Source: Novosphingobium decolorationis
GTDB lineage: Bacteria; Pseudomonadota; Alphaproteobacteria; Sphingomonadales; Sphingomonadaceae
Length of the DNA: 64,000 bases
NCBI RefSeq assembly: GCF_018417475.1
Contig: NZ_CP054856.1
Span: 3,441,001 to 3,505,000, forward strand
Direction of reading: 5' to 3'
Numbering within the stretch: the first letter of the stretch is position 1; each line of letters starts with the position of its first letter. The translations under genes and the position numbers were made by a program. The notes beneath the pieces are model-generated. The model worked only from the letters and a program-made list of their open reading frames with translations, had not been told where the DNA came from and searched no databases. Shown here piece by piece: positions 61,499 to 64,000 of this stretch.

Positions 61499-62551
61499 TC
61501 AGCTGCGGGACCTTTGCGGGACCGTCAGCGTAAAGCGCAGGCCTTCCGGGGGGTAGAGAAGCGCGCTCGTCCCGCCAAAATCGCCCGGAAGCATGCGCTC
61601 CAGAATTTGCGTGCCGAACCCGCGCCGGGTGGGTGGGGTAACCTCGGGGCCACCCCGCTCGTGCCAGCTGAGCACGAAAGGCAGGTCCCGGCCTCCGGTC
61701 CAGCTGAGCGCCACATGGCCTTCGTCTCGGCTCAAGGCTCCGTACTTGGCGGCGTTGGTCGCGAGCTCATGGATGGCCAGCGCAAGCGAGAGTGTCTGGC
61801 GCCCGGTCACGACACGGCGCGGGCCGGACAGCGTGATGCGGCCTGGACGGTCGATGTGGGGCGCCAGGATATGCTCCAGGATCGTCTCCACATCGGCCTC
61901 GCGCCAGTCGGTGCGGATGAGTACGTCGTGGGTGCGGGCCATGGCCTGAAGGCGGCTTTCCAGGCGGATGCGGGCCTCGGCCAGCGAGATGTCACCGCGC
62001 AGCGTCTGGGCGGCGATAGCCTGCGCGACCGAGAGCGCGTTCTTGACGCGGTGGACGAGTTCCTGTGCGACCACCTCGGCCTGCTGGCGCGCGAGTACGG
62101 CACCGGTGGTCTCGATCACGGTGTCGAGCATGCCGACCACGGTGCCGCGCTCGTCGCGCACCGGGCCGTAGCAGAAGGTGAACCACGCGTTCTCGGGCGC
62201 ACCCTGGCGCTCCACCACGAGGGGGAAGTCCTCGATGAAGGTCGGCTCGCCTGCAAAGGCCTGGTCGGCGATGGGGCCGATCGTCGGCCAGGCTTCGGCC
62301 CAGACCGTGCTGAAAGGGAGCCCCAGCGCGGGGGGCTTGTTACCCAGGATCGGCAGGAACGCATCGTTGGGAATGGTGGTGAGGTGCTCGCCCCAGACCA
62401 CGCATTGGGGAAAGCGCGAGGCGAGCACGGTGGCCACGGTGCTCTTGAGCGTGGCGGACCATCCCTCGGGCGGGCCGAGGGGATGGTCTGTCCAGTCGTG
62501 GGTGCGTATCGCTTCGGCCATACGGCCGCCGCCTGTCAGGAACTTCAGCAT
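61499..62551 (-). CDS. HWE-family sensor histidine kinase (PAS-HWE)
   Basis: A 350-aa soluble sensor kinase. Residues 1-140 form a PAS-like sensory domain (WPTIGPIADQAF, PLVVERQGAPENAWFTFCYGPV). The phospho-acceptor is His in QELVHRVKNALSVAQAIAAQ, and the ATP-binding part has HELATNAAKYGALS and SWHERGG, the HWE family hallmark. Such kinases often signal to general-stress or light-response regulators in alphaproteobacteria. No response regulator is adjacent. ATG 62551; ATG 62521 also possible. Confidence 0.93.
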   Translation of the reverse strand: MLKFLTGGGRMAEAIRTHDWTDHPLGPPEGWSATLKSTVATVLASRFPQCVVWGEHLTTIPNDAFLPILGNKPPALGLPFSTVWAEAWPTIGPIADQAFAGEPTFIEDFPLVVERQGAPENAWFTFCYGPVRDERGTVVGMLDTVIETTGAVLARQQAEVVAQELVHRVKNALSVAQAIAAQTLRGDISLAEARIRLESRLQAMARTHDVLIRTDWREADVETILEHILAPHIDRPGRITLSGPRRVVTGRQTLSLALAIHELATNAAKYGALSRDEGHVALSWTGGRDLPFVLSWHERGGPEVTPPTRRGFGTQILERMLPGDFGGTSALLYPPEGLRFTLTVPQRSRS

Positions 62552-62608
62552 GGCACCGCCCGGAGGGCCAGCACCATGCCGGTGATCGTCCGCCGGATCG
62601 GCGGCGGA

Positions 62609-64000
<1,392 letters not shown>

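Overview
The window is 64 kb of high-GC, densely packed bacterial chromosome. It has 58 protein genes I would call, one gene cut by the right edge, one gene remnant, and no rRNA, tRNA, CRISPR array, phage or insertion sequence that I can see. Gene content points to an alphaproteobacterium of the order Sphingomonadales (Novosphingobium/Sphingomonas-like). The pointers are a MetH split into two genes, a fused ArsR-methyltransferase regulator, GapR, DUF1244, an HWE-family histidine kinase, a secreted M1 peptidase with an LTA4-hydrolase-type C-terminus, a PEP-CTERM protein, and FtsK/GlnD/RuvABC/YebC of alphaproteobacterial type. The order-level placement is inference from these families.

Layout: 0-9 kb holds an exported EF-hand protein, a cupin, divergent Xaa-Pro aminopeptidase and oligopeptidase B genes, a thioesterase, a membrane diguanylate cyclase, and alanine dehydrogenase divergent from an Lrp-type regulator. 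9-22 kb holds a Kef-type antiporter, ftsK with a coupled small exported protein, a thiamine-phosphate-synthase-like gene back to back with yggS, a LysE exporter, pyruvate kinase, DUF1244, an AI-2E-type permease, an acyltransferase, gapR, a CPBP protease and a YbjQ protein. 22-28 kb holds an HxlR regulator with paired palindromes facing an Old Yellow Enzyme gene, a GNAT remnant, then yebC-ruvC-ruvA-[small membrane protein]-[DsrE-like]-ruvB. 28-38 kb holds a Ser/Thr-rich PEP-CTERM protein, an inverted pair of REP-like repeats, aconitase, an EamA transporter, an L,D-transpeptidase, a DUF2726 protein, recQ and two small unknown genes.

38-45 kb is a methionine/one-carbon operon: a fused ArsR-methyltransferase regulator, metF, the N-terminal MetH half, a GNAT acetyltransferase and the C-terminal MetH half. 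A perfect 20-bp palindrome lies just upstream of the regulator start. 45-50 kb holds a small lipoprotein, an NAD synthetase-like gene whose ligase motifs are degenerate, a glutathionyl-hydroquinone-reductase-type GST, gltX and a small membrane protein. 50-64 kb holds 3-hydroxybutyrate dehydrogenase, a patatin-like hydrolase, glnD, lgt-midA-DUF2306, a lipoprotein 5'-nucleotidase, two metallopeptidases, an HWE sensor kinase and the 3' part of gyrB.

Most of this is core chromosome and I found no obvious defence or mobile system. The features most worth a second look are the NadE homologue that keeps its glutaminase triad but has lost the usual ATP-PPi motifs, the two envelope genes translationally embedded between ruvA and ruvB, the structured leader that could hide the ribosome binding site of the PEP-CTERM gene, an ald terminator hairpin that contains the start codon of the next gene, and the palindrome-controlled met operon.
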